A stretch of 64,000 nt of DNA. It comes from Sphingobacterium faecale (lineage in GTDB: Bacteria > Bacteroidota > Bacteroidia > Sphingobacteriales > Sphingobacteriaceae). A program made the translations under genes and the position numbers. Position 1 is the first letter of the stretch; the number at the start of each line of letters is the position of its first letter. The stretch spans positions 496,001 through 560,000 of the forward strand of contig NZ_JAERTY010000001.1 in the NCBI RefSeq assembly GCF_016746095.1. Reading direction: 5' to 3'. Positions 17,388 to 24,506 of this stretch are shown here, in pieces. Below the pieces are notes generated by a model that had not been told where the DNA came from, searched no databases, and was given only the letters and a program-made list of their open reading frames with translations.

Positions 17388-18026
17388 ATGAGAAAAGAAA
17401 AAGTAATTAGCAATTATACTGGACTATCGGATTATGAACTGTCTACTTTAGCGGGGCGAGTGTTGAAAGCCATGCAGGAAGCAACGACTCAGGCCAGCTT
17501 CCCAAACCCAAACCCTGATATCGCCGATCTGGAAACTATGGTCAACGATTATATCGCCAAACATGAGATCGCCAGCAGGCGAGGGTCAGCGCTAGAGATC
17601 AGCTTAAAAAATGAAAGCCGTAATGTGCTGCTCTTCGCCCTTAAAAACCTGGCACACCATGTCAACGAGGTGGCCGATGGGCAGTTGTCTATGCTGTTAA
17701 GTACAGGCCTTGTACTGGCAAACAAACCCAGCAGTTCCGAGCTACCATTAGTTACAGCACGTATTCAGCTACGCGACGGACGGGTGTCTGGACAGATGCG
17801 ATTAGATTTTACAGCTCTTAAGCGCGTATGGGAGTATGAAGTTGAGGTAGGGCGTGAAGATGCAACCAATACGGTAGAATGGTTTAGCACATTCAATACG
17901 ACCTCGTCCCGAAGCAATGTCCTCACAGATATGGTGCCAGGTGTAAAATATTATGTGCGTGTGCGTGCACGTAATAGTAAGGGCTACGGCGATTGGTCGG
18001 AAGCGGTATCCTTGATTGCGCGTTAA
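17388..18026 (+). CDS. Fibronectin type III domain protein
   Basis: I chose the ATG at 17388 (MRKEKVISNYTGLSDYELS); upstream codons run through a REP repeat. The 212-residue protein has no signal peptide. The first about 110 residues are helical (LSTLAGRVLKAMQEA, LFALKNLAHHVNEVADG). Residues about 120-212 form a fibronectin type III domain (WEYEVEVGREDATN, VPGVKYYVRVRARNSKGYGD, WSEAV). It is the first of five same-strand genes ending with a peptidoglycan hydrolase and a lipoprotein. Lack of a signal suggests it stays inside or leaves by lysis. Its function is unknown. Confidence 0.8.
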   Translation: MRKEKVISNYTGLSDYELSTLAGRVLKAMQEATTQASFPNPNPDIADLETMVNDYIAKHEIASRRGSALEISLKNESRNVLLFALKNLAHHVNEVADGQLSMLLSTGLVLANKPSSSELPLVTARIQLRDGRVSGQMRLDFTALKRVWEYEVEVGREDATNTVEWFSTFNTTSSRSNVLTDMVPGVKYYVRVRARNSKGYGDWSEAVSLIAR

Positions 18027-18158
18027 AAAGTGAAGTAGGTTATGGTGGTGAAGAAGGTTGTACCTATTCACCACTATACCTTCATGATTCTGTGAATGTA
18101 CAGGTCTATAACCCTGAATTATGTTCGGGACAAGCTATCTATATAACTATTCGAAAAA

Positions 18159-18608
18159 ATGAATCTATTTGTAAAACGTATCAAACAGGGGAAGAATAGT
18201 ACCCTTTCTGAAATTTATATTGATGAGGAATTATTTGGCTATGGGCTGGAAGATCGGGTGAGAGGGGCCAGAGTGGAGCAGTCTAAATCAATTCCTGCGG
18301 GGACTTATCCTATCGGACTCTATACGTATGGCGCTATGCATTCCAGGTATAAACGCCGCTTGGGCGACAAACATCGAGGTATACTCCGGATAATGGGGAT
18401 CCCGGATAATCCATACGCTTATATCCATAGAGGGAAGCACTTCGGCTTGACCAATGGCGGGCTATTGGTCGGATTGGATAGCAAAAAAGATGGTGAGGGA
18501 GACTCTTTTCTTTTAAAGCATAAAGTAGCCTACGAAGTGCTTTATGAGCGTGTGGTAGAGGCAATGAGTCGCGGAGAAGTAACCTTTATCACTTTCATAA
18601 ACCTATAA
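18159..18608 (+). CDS. DUF5675 family protein
   Basis: A 149-residue soluble protein with the DUF5675 pattern: LSEIYIDEELFGYGLED near the start, KSIPAGTYPI, then a central RLGDKHRGILRIMGIPD, YAYIHRGKHFGLTNGGLLVG and a C-terminal helix. The family is found in phage and bacterial gene sets near cell-wall enzymes; the fold recalls L,D-transpeptidase-like proteins but I see no clear catalytic cysteine motif. It sits between the FN3 protein and a three-TM protein. Its biochemical role is not established. Confidence 0.8.
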   Translation: MNLFVKRIKQGKNSTLSEIYIDEELFGYGLEDRVRGARVEQSKSIPAGTYPIGLYTYGAMHSRYKRRLGDKHRGILRIMGIPDNPYAYIHRGKHFGLTNGGLLVGLDSKKDGEGDSFLLKHKVAYEVLYERVVEAMSRGEVTFITFINL

Positions 18609-18618
18609 CTTATATCAC

Positions 18619-19002
18619 ATGTTAACAACAATCAATCCCTCATGGCTAGCCCAAGGCTGGCAGAAGGAACTTACATTGAAAGAAAAGCTGTTCTTTGGCT
18701 TGCTCTTCCTGAGCATCGGCTGGGTTCTGATATCGATCATATTGCAGTTGCTCGACCCTGCGATCGGTGTGCTGGATTTTGGTACACTGACTGTTGCGAT
18801 CTTCGGACTGCTCGTAGGGTGGCTCGCAGTCTATATCAGTATCTGGCTGCAGGAGCTCTTATGGAGCCCTTTTAAATCTTTTCGTAAAAAATTTGTTCAT
18901 CATTTTAATCAATTGACATCATGGCAACAATGTATTCTTTATTTCTCGGTCTTCTTTTTACTGTTGTATGCAGTTATAGTGGCGGTAGGAGTAGTGATGT
19001 AA
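18619..19002 (+). CDS. Small three-TM membrane protein, holin-like
   Basis: A 127-residue protein with three strong hydrophobic segments (LFFGLLFLSIGWVLISIIL, LTVAIFGLLVGWLAVYISI and ILYFSVFFLLLYAVIVAVG) and a basic loop (KSFRKKFVHHF). Size, topology and its position before a peptidoglycan hydrolase recall phage holins, but no family is certain. Its last 82 bp overlap the hydrolase frame. Confidence 0.7.
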   Translation: MLTTINPSWLAQGWQKELTLKEKLFFGLLFLSIGWVLISIILQLLDPAIGVLDFGTLTVAIFGLLVGWLAVYISIWLQELLWSPFKSFRKKFVHHFNQLTSWQQCILYFSVFFLLLYAVIVAVGVVM

Positions 19003-19814
19003 GGTCGCTCAAGCCGCAGATGTCATTTTCTATGACGAAGACTTCATTTTTTTCCTTGATGAAAAAAACGAAGCAAAAAAACCGGAACGAAGTGGAGCTC
19101 AGCGAAGCTAAATCAAGGCTTGGACAACACGACGCTAAATACATTTTGACAGGTCTAAACATCTCGGAGCCGTTTCGCTTTGCTTCACTTCATCGACCTG
19201 TTTTTAACGACCTGCAAAATGTATTCTTAACGCTATATTGTCCTAGGCCAATTGAAAGGGTTGGTACTGGTAGTTCTTTCTTTACGTCATCCCGATTGGA
19301 GCGAAGCGTAATAGAGGGATCTACAAGCAAAGTAACGGGAAACGTAAGAAATAAAATAATAAACATTGCTTCTGCAGAACTGGGCGTTCGCGAAGCTACG
19401 GGCAACAACGACGGGCCACGTGTCGAACAATACCTTCGATACACCGGTCTGGGGCCTGGGCATGAATGGTGTGCCGCATATATCAGCTGGTGCTATGGGC
19501 AGGCCGGATTTGCTGTTCCACGCAATCCATGGAGCCCGTCACTGTTTCCAAAGGCGAGGGTGTATTGGAAAGCAGGCAAATTCGTTGATTCGCCTGTTCG
19601 CAAATCTTCAAATTCGCGAATAGGCAAATTCACCTCCAAAGCTGACATATTCGGTATATATGGAGCCAAAGTGAAACGCATCAACCATGTGGGGCTAGTC
19701 AAAGAAATGTCTAATGATTACCTGATCAGCATCGAAGGCAACAGCAATGACCGCGTAGAATCCCGTAGGCGGCACCTAAGGACAATCTATGCAATAGCTG
19801 ATTGGGTGGATTGA
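18921..19814 (+). CDS. NlpC/CHAP-like cysteine peptidoglycan hydrolase (TIGR02594-like)
   Basis: The catalytic part is residues about 140-297: NKIINIASAELGVREATGNN, then LGPGHEWCAAYISWCYGQAG with the catalytic cysteine, NPWSPSLFPKARVYW, RINHVGLVKE with the histidine, and IEGNSND. Such enzymes cut peptidoglycan cross-links or stem peptides. From 18921 the first residues (MYSLFLGLLFTVVCSYSG) could be a signal, but residues 30-135 are compositionally odd and contain a dispersed repeat (19284-19322), so the real start is uncertain. A 48-bp in-frame duplication lies at 19575-19632. The gene overlaps the three-TM gene. Known relatives serve as endolysins or cell-wall remodelling enzymes. Confidence 0.75.
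   Translation: MATMYSLFLGLLFTVVCSYSGGRSSDVRSLKPQMSFSMTKTSFFSLMKKTKQKNRNEVELSEAKSRLGQHDAKYILTGLNISEPFRFASLHRPVFNDLQNVFLTLYCPRPIERVGTGSSFFTSSRLERSVIEGSTSKVTGNVRNKIINIASAELGVREATGNNDGPRVEQYLRYTGLGPGHEWCAAYISWCYGQAGFAVPRNPWSPSLFPKARVYWKAGKFVDSPVRKSSNSRIGKFTSKADIFGIYGAKVKRINHVGLVKEMSNDYLISIEGNSNDRVESRRRHLRTIYAIADWVD
19284..19322. repeat. Dispersed repeat TCATCCCGA..GGAGCGAAGC type
   Basis: The stretch CGTCATCCCGATTGGAGCGA, continuing to AGAGGGATCT, is of the type scattered between genes of Sphingobacteriaceae. Here it lies inside the N-terminal part of the hydrolase frame, which argues that this part is either untranslated or a repeat-derived extension. Confidence 0.5.
19575..19632. repeat. In-frame 48-bp duplication in the hydrolase gene
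   Basis: GGCAAATTC occurs at 19575 and again at 19623, exactly 48 bp (16 codons) apart, with further CAAATTCG and GCGAAT copies between. In protein this gives GKF...GKF with an inserted DSPVRKSSNSRI segment that relatives lack. Confidence 0.5.
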
Positions 19815-19837
19815 TTATAACTCCATAACTCTATAAC

Positions 19838-20305
19838 ATGAAAAATCACATCATTTCCAGCACCCTTGTCCCGGTATTCGGGATGCTCATATTCCTTACG
19901 GCCTTTACTGGTATCTCCTTTTACGGTTGTAGGTCCTCCAAGGAAAAGTTAAAAAAGACAATATTACATACAGACGACCGCTATACCTTTGAGAGGAGAG
20001 AATGGCAGCAGGATGTGTTAGAAGACACGACCTACCGTTACTGGAGCTTTTTGACGGATTCCACTTTTTTCTTCCATCCTGATAGTGGCTTATGGGCCAG
20101 CAGAGGGACGGTGTATATGGAAGATCAAAGTGCGTTTAGGAGGTATCATAATTATGATGCGAGCCAAGCCAATCGTGCCATCCATGTCCAGGAGCAGCTG
20201 AATACGCAAAAAGGTAGCAAGGTCAGCTATTCGATATGGAAAATAATACTGCCAGGGATTGCCGTTATCATGGTAGTGCTTTTCTTCCTGTTGAAAAAAA
20301 AGTGA
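19838..20305 (+). CDS. Small lipoprotein with C-terminal membrane anchor
   Basis: Up to 155 residues. The lipobox is likely ISFYGC in LIFLTAFTGISFYGCRSS. The first 15 codons from the ATG at 19838 run through a REP-like palindrome (19868-19884), so the ATG at 19883 may be the true start. A soluble middle follows (FERREWQQDV, WSFLTDSTFFFHPD), then a C-terminal membrane segment (IILPGIAVIMVVLFFLL) and a lysine tail. A lipid anchor at one end and a TM at the other could link two membranes, as spanins do. I do not recognise a family. It ends the cassette, before a terminator. Confidence 0.65.
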   Translation: MKNHIISSTLVPVFGMLIFLTAFTGISFYGCRSSKEKLKKTILHTDDRYTFERREWQQDVLEDTTYRYWSFLTDSTFFFHPDSGLWASRGTVYMEDQSAFRRYHNYDASQANRAIHVQEQLNTQKGSKVSYSIWKIILPGIAVIMVVLFFLLKKK

Positions 20306-20321
20306 TCGCGCTTTAATCGAT

Positions 20322-20353
20322 AACGCGTTTCCGGTATCAAAGAAACGCGTTTA
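20322..20353 (+). terminator. Hairpin terminator after the lysis-like cassette
   Basis: AACGCGTTTC and GAAACGCGTT form a perfect 10-bp stem around a 10-base loop, followed by TTATT. Confidence 0.75.
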
Positions 20354-20502
20354 TTCGTTGTTATTCATCCTGATACTGTACTTTTCTTTGCGTAAATTAG
20401 ATCGAGACCAACGCAAACTAGTGAGCGGATGGATCGAGCTGGCGTAGTTTTTTTGCCTTTTACCCGATTTTTTCTTTACTTAGCCGGCACTAACCGGAGC
20501 AG

Positions 20503-21069
20503 ATGACCCTATCGAGTGCTATATCTGAAAGAAAACTGTTGCATCGCCTTAAAGAAGGGGATCAAGAGGCTTTTTCTTCGCTGTACACGACACACCACGA
20601 TGCGCTATACCTATATGCCTACCGATTGGCAGGTGATGAGGATCAGGCAGCTGATTTTGTGCAGGAAGCATTTATGTACATCTGGGAGAAAAAAGCTTTG
20701 TTGCATATCGAAACTTCGCTTATCGCTTATTTGTTCCGCGCAGTAAGACACAGATTCCTCAATCTAAAGGCACATGACAAAGTACGGGCAGATTTTGCAG
20801 CTAATTTCCAACGTCATCTAGATCAGAGCGCTTACGCAGTGGATCGTATTATCGAAGAGAAAGAACTTTTTGAACAGCTGCAGGCGGAATTAGCCAAGCT
20901 TCCCCAAAAGATGGCCCAGATATTTCGATTACGCCAGCAGAATATTCCCGATAGAGAGATCGCCGAGCAGTTGGGGATCTCCGAAAAAACGGTCAAGAAC
21001 CTGATGAGTCAGACCCTGAAAAAATTAGCACATACCTTCAAGAGGTTCGTTCTTTTCCTTTTTGCCTAA
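20503..21069 (+). CDS. ECF sigma-70 factor (L2)
   Basis: A 188-residue sigma factor of the Bacteroidota SusC-linked ECF group. Region 2 spans about residues 12-80 (YLYAYRLAGDEDQAADFVQE, then AFMYIWEKK). Region 4 spans about residues 120-175 (LPQKMAQIFRLRQQNIPDRE, then LGISEKTVKNLMSQTLKKL). It would be held by the FecR protein encoded 86 bp downstream and released when the STN domain of the cognate SusC reports ligand. Targets are probably its own locus. Confidence 0.92.
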   Translation: MTLSSAISERKLLHRLKEGDQEAFSSLYTTHHDALYLYAYRLAGDEDQAADFVQEAFMYIWEKKALLHIETSLIAYLFRAVRHRFLNLKAHDKVRADFAANFQRHLDQSAYAVDRIIEEKELFEQLQAELAKLPQKMAQIFRLRQQNIPDREIAEQLGISEKTVKNLMSQTLKKLAHTFKRFVLFLFA

Positions 21070-21155
21070 CAGCATTTGATTTTTTTTTATTTTTTTCGGG
21101 AAAAACATCTTCCTGAACTGCCATTACTATAAACCACGCCTATACGCAATTGGAT

Positions 21156-22277
21156 ATGGAAAGAAATGCAAAGGAAATACTCGAAAAATATAAACAGGGG
21201 ATCTGTACCGAAGAGGAAAGAACGCTAGTAGAAAATTATTTCAATAGTACTGTACAAACTAACGGAGAATGGCCTAAAGTCACTCAAATGCAGCTTTCCT
21301 TTGAGAAAGGGAAGACTATCCCGTCTACCTATCAAACGGCTAGTATAATGTCGAGACTATGGAAAAGGTACCGTATAGTTGCTGCAGCATGTTTTCTACT
21401 GCTGGCGTGTGGATTGAGTTATACCTATTTGTTTCAGAACGATGAGATGACGGAAGTACAGTCCGTAAACAATGATGCACTTCCTGGCGGAAACAAAGCA
21501 ATTCTAGTGCTGGCCGACGGAAGACGTGTTAACGTAGATGATATCGGCACAGCGCCGTTAACGCTGGAGGGAGGAGTGACCGTGTACAGATCTGAAGCTG
21601 GGGAGATAAGTTATAAAAGCACTACCGTCGCTAGAAGAGAATCGGTAAACTATAATCAGATCATTACGCCTAATGGAGGGATGTATAGTGTCGTGCTGTC
21701 AGACGGTACAAAGGTGAAGCTTAATGCAGGTACGAGCCTCAGGTATCCAAATCGTTTTATGGGCGACCAGCGCGTTGTCGAGTTGACAGGTGAAGCCTAT
21801 TTCGACGTCAAATCAAATCCATCCAAGCCCTTTATCGTCAAGAGTAGCGAGCAGGAAATACAGGTCGTAGGCACCAGATTCAATATACAGGCTTATGCCG
21901 GTCAAGCTAAAGCAAGAACAACATTGGTCGAAGGTAAGATCAATTTAAAAAATTTAAGCAGCGGTATGGTTAGACCGCTCGCGCCGGGTGAGCAGGGCGA
22001 GGTGTATGGGCAGCGCTTGGTTGTAGAGCCTACGGATCTTACCGTGGCTATGGCTTGGCTGAATAATACGTTTGTTTTCAAAGGGACGCCTATTCGGGAG
22101 ATCATGCTGGAACTGAGCCGTTGGTATGATGTGGAAGTTGACCTAGAGAATCTTCCTGATGAAACATTCTACGCCACGCTACCGCGTACGGTGCGACTAT
22201 CCAAAGTGCTATCCGCACTAGAGGAAACGAGCAATCTAAAATTTACTATTCAAGGAAGGAGGGTCAAGGTACAGTAG
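21156..22277 (+). CDS. FecR-type anti-sigma factor (L2)
   Basis: I chose the ATG at 21156 (MERNAKEILEKYKQG); a TTG at 21150 is also in frame. The 373-residue protein has a cytoplasmic N-terminal sigma-binding part, one membrane helix near residue 85 (IVAAACFLLLACGLSYTYLF), and a periplasmic FecR domain (GGMYSVVLSDGTKVKLNAGT, VELTGEAYFDVKSNPSKPF, LVEGKINL) plus a C-terminal DUF4974 part (FVFKGTPIREIMLELSRWYD). It passes the ligand signal from the SusC STN domain to the sigma factor. Confidence 0.92.
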   Translation: MERNAKEILEKYKQGICTEEERTLVENYFNSTVQTNGEWPKVTQMQLSFEKGKTIPSTYQTASIMSRLWKRYRIVAAACFLLLACGLSYTYLFQNDEMTEVQSVNNDALPGGNKAILVLADGRRVNVDDIGTAPLTLEGGVTVYRSEAGEISYKSTTVARRESVNYNQIITPNGGMYSVVLSDGTKVKLNAGTSLRYPNRFMGDQRVVELTGEAYFDVKSNPSKPFIVKSSEQEIQVVGTRFNIQAYAGQAKARTTLVEGKINLKNLSSGMVRPLAPGEQGEVYGQRLVVEPTDLTVAMAWLNNTFVFKGTPIREIMLELSRWYDVEVDLENLPDETFYATLPRTVRLSKVLSALEETSNLKFTIQGRRVKVQ

Positions 22278-22321
22278 AGATCAATTTTTTACAAGAATAC
22301 AATTGACCTAGTGAGCAAAAA

Positions 22322-22348
22322 ACCGAAGGTACAGCTAATACCTCCGGT
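22322..22348 (+). promoter_or_regulatory. Conserved leader hairpin between FecR and SusC (L2)
   Basis: ACCGAAGGTA and TACCTCCGGT pair at nine of ten positions (one A-C mismatch) around CAGCTAA. It ends 69 nt before the next start. Equivalent hairpins lie at 31166-31198 (71 nt) and 61676-61703 (70 nt). No U-run follows, so it is not a plain terminator. Confidence 0.55.
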
Positions 22349-22416
22349 CGATGTCGGTCCATTGATTCTGAAACTCGTGGAAGTAATAGAATTTTTTAAC
22401 CTAACATAACAAATGT

Positions 22417-23022
22417 ATGAAAATCAATTTTCATATCAAGCAGGATTTTGTACAGCGCGGTGCTGTGCGAATATCCTCACTTGATAGAACCGTGCTATTC
22501 AAAATTTTGATGACCATGAAACTAACCGTCCTGTTAATGACGATTTTTACGCTAAGTGTGCAAGCTACAGTCCATGGCCAGCGTGTAGACCTGAAGGTCA
22601 ATAAGGTTCGTCTGGACAAAGTGTTTGACGAGATCTACACGCAAAGTGGCTATGCTTTTCTTTTTAATGCGAAGCAATTACGCGCTGCAAAACCGATAAC
22701 GGTCGAGCTTAAAGGTATGCCCATAGAACAAGCTATAAAAGCGATACTAGCCGACCAACCCTTTGATTATACCATTGATGAAAAGGTGATTACGATCAGG
22801 GAGAAGAAAGTCGATCCAAAGAAAAGTAAGATCGAAATGACACAATACGAAGATCCGGAAACGAAGGATCTGATTATTGAGGGAAGGGTGATTGATGCGG
22901 AGACGAATGAGCCTTTGGAAGAGGTTGTTATAGAATCTTTAGATGGTAAAGTTATAGGGAGAACAGATAGAAATGGACGTTTTCGAATGATTATAAATGC
23001 TAATAGAGGAGGGGTAAAATGA
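22417..23022 (+). CDS. SusC N-terminal fragment: STN plus half beta-sandwich (L2)
   Basis: A 201-residue protein with a long n-region typical of SusC and a signal ending TVHGQ. An STN domain spans about residues 55-125 (VNKVRLDKVFDEIYTQSGYA, ending VITIREKK). Then comes the first half of a carboxypeptidase-like regulatory domain (LIIEGRVIDAETNEPLEEVV, RTDRNGRFRMI), which stops abruptly at NANRGGVK. In the intact SusC of L3 the same domain continues into the plug. Here the rest is encoded by the gene at 24503, beyond a redoxin gene. The stop overlaps the next ATG (ATGA) with GGAGG 8 nt upstream. It probably still signals to FecR. Confidence 0.88.
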   Translation: MKINFHIKQDFVQRGAVRISSLDRTVLFKILMTMKLTVLLMTIFTLSVQATVHGQRVDLKVNKVRLDKVFDEIYTQSGYAFLFNAKQLRAAKPITVELKGMPIEQAIKAILADQPFDYTIDEKVITIREKKVDPKKSKIEMTQYEDPETKDLIIEGRVIDAETNEPLEEVVIESLDGKVIGRTDRNGRFRMIINANRGGVK

Positions 23023-24506
23023 GGGAGATCGTATGCATGTTGTCATCGTTGCTACTTATAGCTTTAGCGGGAATCAGTAGATCTCAAACTATGATAATTG
23101 ATGAAAAGCAATACATTGATAGTATTAAAGCTTTGAAAATAGGAGATACAATTCCACAAGTCCTTTGGGATGTGAAGCTTGGTGTCGTAGGGCATCCCGC
23201 TGGAGCAAAACAGTTGGCGCTCCGTGATTATAAGAATAGTGAACTAATTATTTTGGACTTTTGGGCTACGTATTGTTCCTCCTGCATAGCCGCATTTCCA
23301 AGCTTATCTAAGCTGGAAAAAGATTTTGGAAAAGAGCTTAAGATACTTTCTATAAGCCATCAGGATGCTGCTTCAATTCAAAAGTTTATTGATAGGAGTG
23401 AATATCTCAAAGAAAATAATCTTGATAAATCCTTCTATTCCGTGGTTAACGATACAATACTGGCCAAATACTTTGGAAGGAGTACGATCCCTTTCAATGT
23501 CGTTATCGACAAAAAGGGAAAAGTAAGGGCGCTGACCACCCCTGATGAGTTGACAGCCGATAGACTTGCTATGATGATAGCAGATAATACCGCCAAACCA
23601 ATTCTGCCGAGAAAAAGCACAATAGATGGCCCTTTATTACGCAGCATAACGGGCGAAGCAAAAGATATTTATTATAGTGCTATACTTCCATATGATCCTA
23701 CGCTTCCCGTAGCAGTAAAGAAAAAGGTGGATTCTTTACGACAGATCAAGCATTTCGTCTTACCTAACTGGGGTTTAAAACGTCTTTTTGCTTACTTGAT
23801 CCACCATCAATCTCCTCGTAAGGAAAATGTTACTTTCACTCCTTCACGATGTATCATCGAAGCTGATCCACAAAGTGAAGAATTTTTGTCGGTTTTTGAT
23901 ACCAATGGGAAATATTCAAGAGTGACTTACGAATCTGTTTCACCAATGCTGGTGTCAGACTCCACTATTTTTGCCAAAATGAAGATTGACCTAGATATTC
24001 TGACAGGAATGAAAGCTTCGTACCAAAAAAGAAAGATTCCTTGCCTTATAGTGACTGTCTCAAATCAAAAGCTTCTCCCTATTAATAAATCCGGGCTGGG
24101 GTACCCCACACTGGTAAGGAATGGACGATCGGATGGAGATGGCACTGGCGACGGTAGATTTGAACAGCGTGTTCAATTAAACAATAACCAGACTAAGAAC
24201 TTTATGAGTAATTATAGTATGAAGGATATGCTATATGCTTTTAACCAATCAATGGGAGCAAATCTCCCTTTTATGATTGATGAAACGAATTTTAAGGGTA
24301 AGCTGGATTTAAAATTACCCCATAAGGTAGATGACTTGCAAAGTCTCCAAGCTTCGTTCGCAGAGCAGGGACTTCGCTTAAGTTTAGAACAGCGTGAATT
24401 GGAGGTTTTTGTATTGTCATCCAACAAGTTTAAGATCAACAATGCAACGTTGACGCTCACCTCAAACGGGTATGTTTATTCGAAGAGAAAGGAGGTGCTA
24501 AAATGA
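23019..24506 (+). CDS. Exported TlpA redoxin with DUF3738/STN-like tail, inside split SusC (L2)
   Basis: A 495-residue protein with a signal peptide ([17 protein letters not shown]), a TlpA-type thioredoxin domain about 40-190 ([14 protein letters not shown], Cys86 and Cys89; [13 protein letters not shown] with the cis-Pro), a middle DUF3738-like region and a C-terminal STN/DUF3738-type end ([40 protein letters not shown]). It is a paralogue of the L1 and L3 redoxins. Both ends overlap neighbouring genes by four bases (ATGA), each with a GGAGG site, so it is translationally coupled to the two SusC pieces. It should act on disulfides in the periplasm. Confidence 0.88.
   Translation: MREIVCMLSSLLLIALAGISRSQTMIIDEKQYIDSIKALKIGDTIPQVLWDVKLGVVGHPAGAKQLALRDYKNSELIILDFWATYCSSCIAAFPSLSKLEKDFGKELKILSISHQDAASIQKFIDRSEYLKENNLDKSFYSVVNDTILAKYFGRSTIPFNVVIDKKGKVRALTTPDELTADRLAMMIADNTAKPILPRKSTIDGPLLRSITGEAKDIYYSAILPYDPTLPVAVKKKVDSLRQIKHFVLPNWGLKRLFAYLIHHQSPRKENVTFTPSRCIIEADPQSEEFLSVFDTNGKYSRVTYESVSPMLVSDSTIFAKMKIDLDILTGMKASYQKRKIPCLIVTVSNQKLLPINKSGLGYPTLVRNGRSDGDGTGDGRFEQRVQLNNNQTKNFMSNYSMKDMLYAFNQSMGANLPFMIDETNFKGKLDLKLPHKVDDLQSLQASFAEQGLRLSLEQRELEVFVLSSNKFKINNATLTLTSNGYVYSKRKEVLK

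Noticed and set aside
22417..23022. Pseudogene of SusC
   Set aside because: The stop is part of an ATGA overlap with a strong ribosome site, and the missing half is present and intact downstream. Organised splitting fits better than decay.
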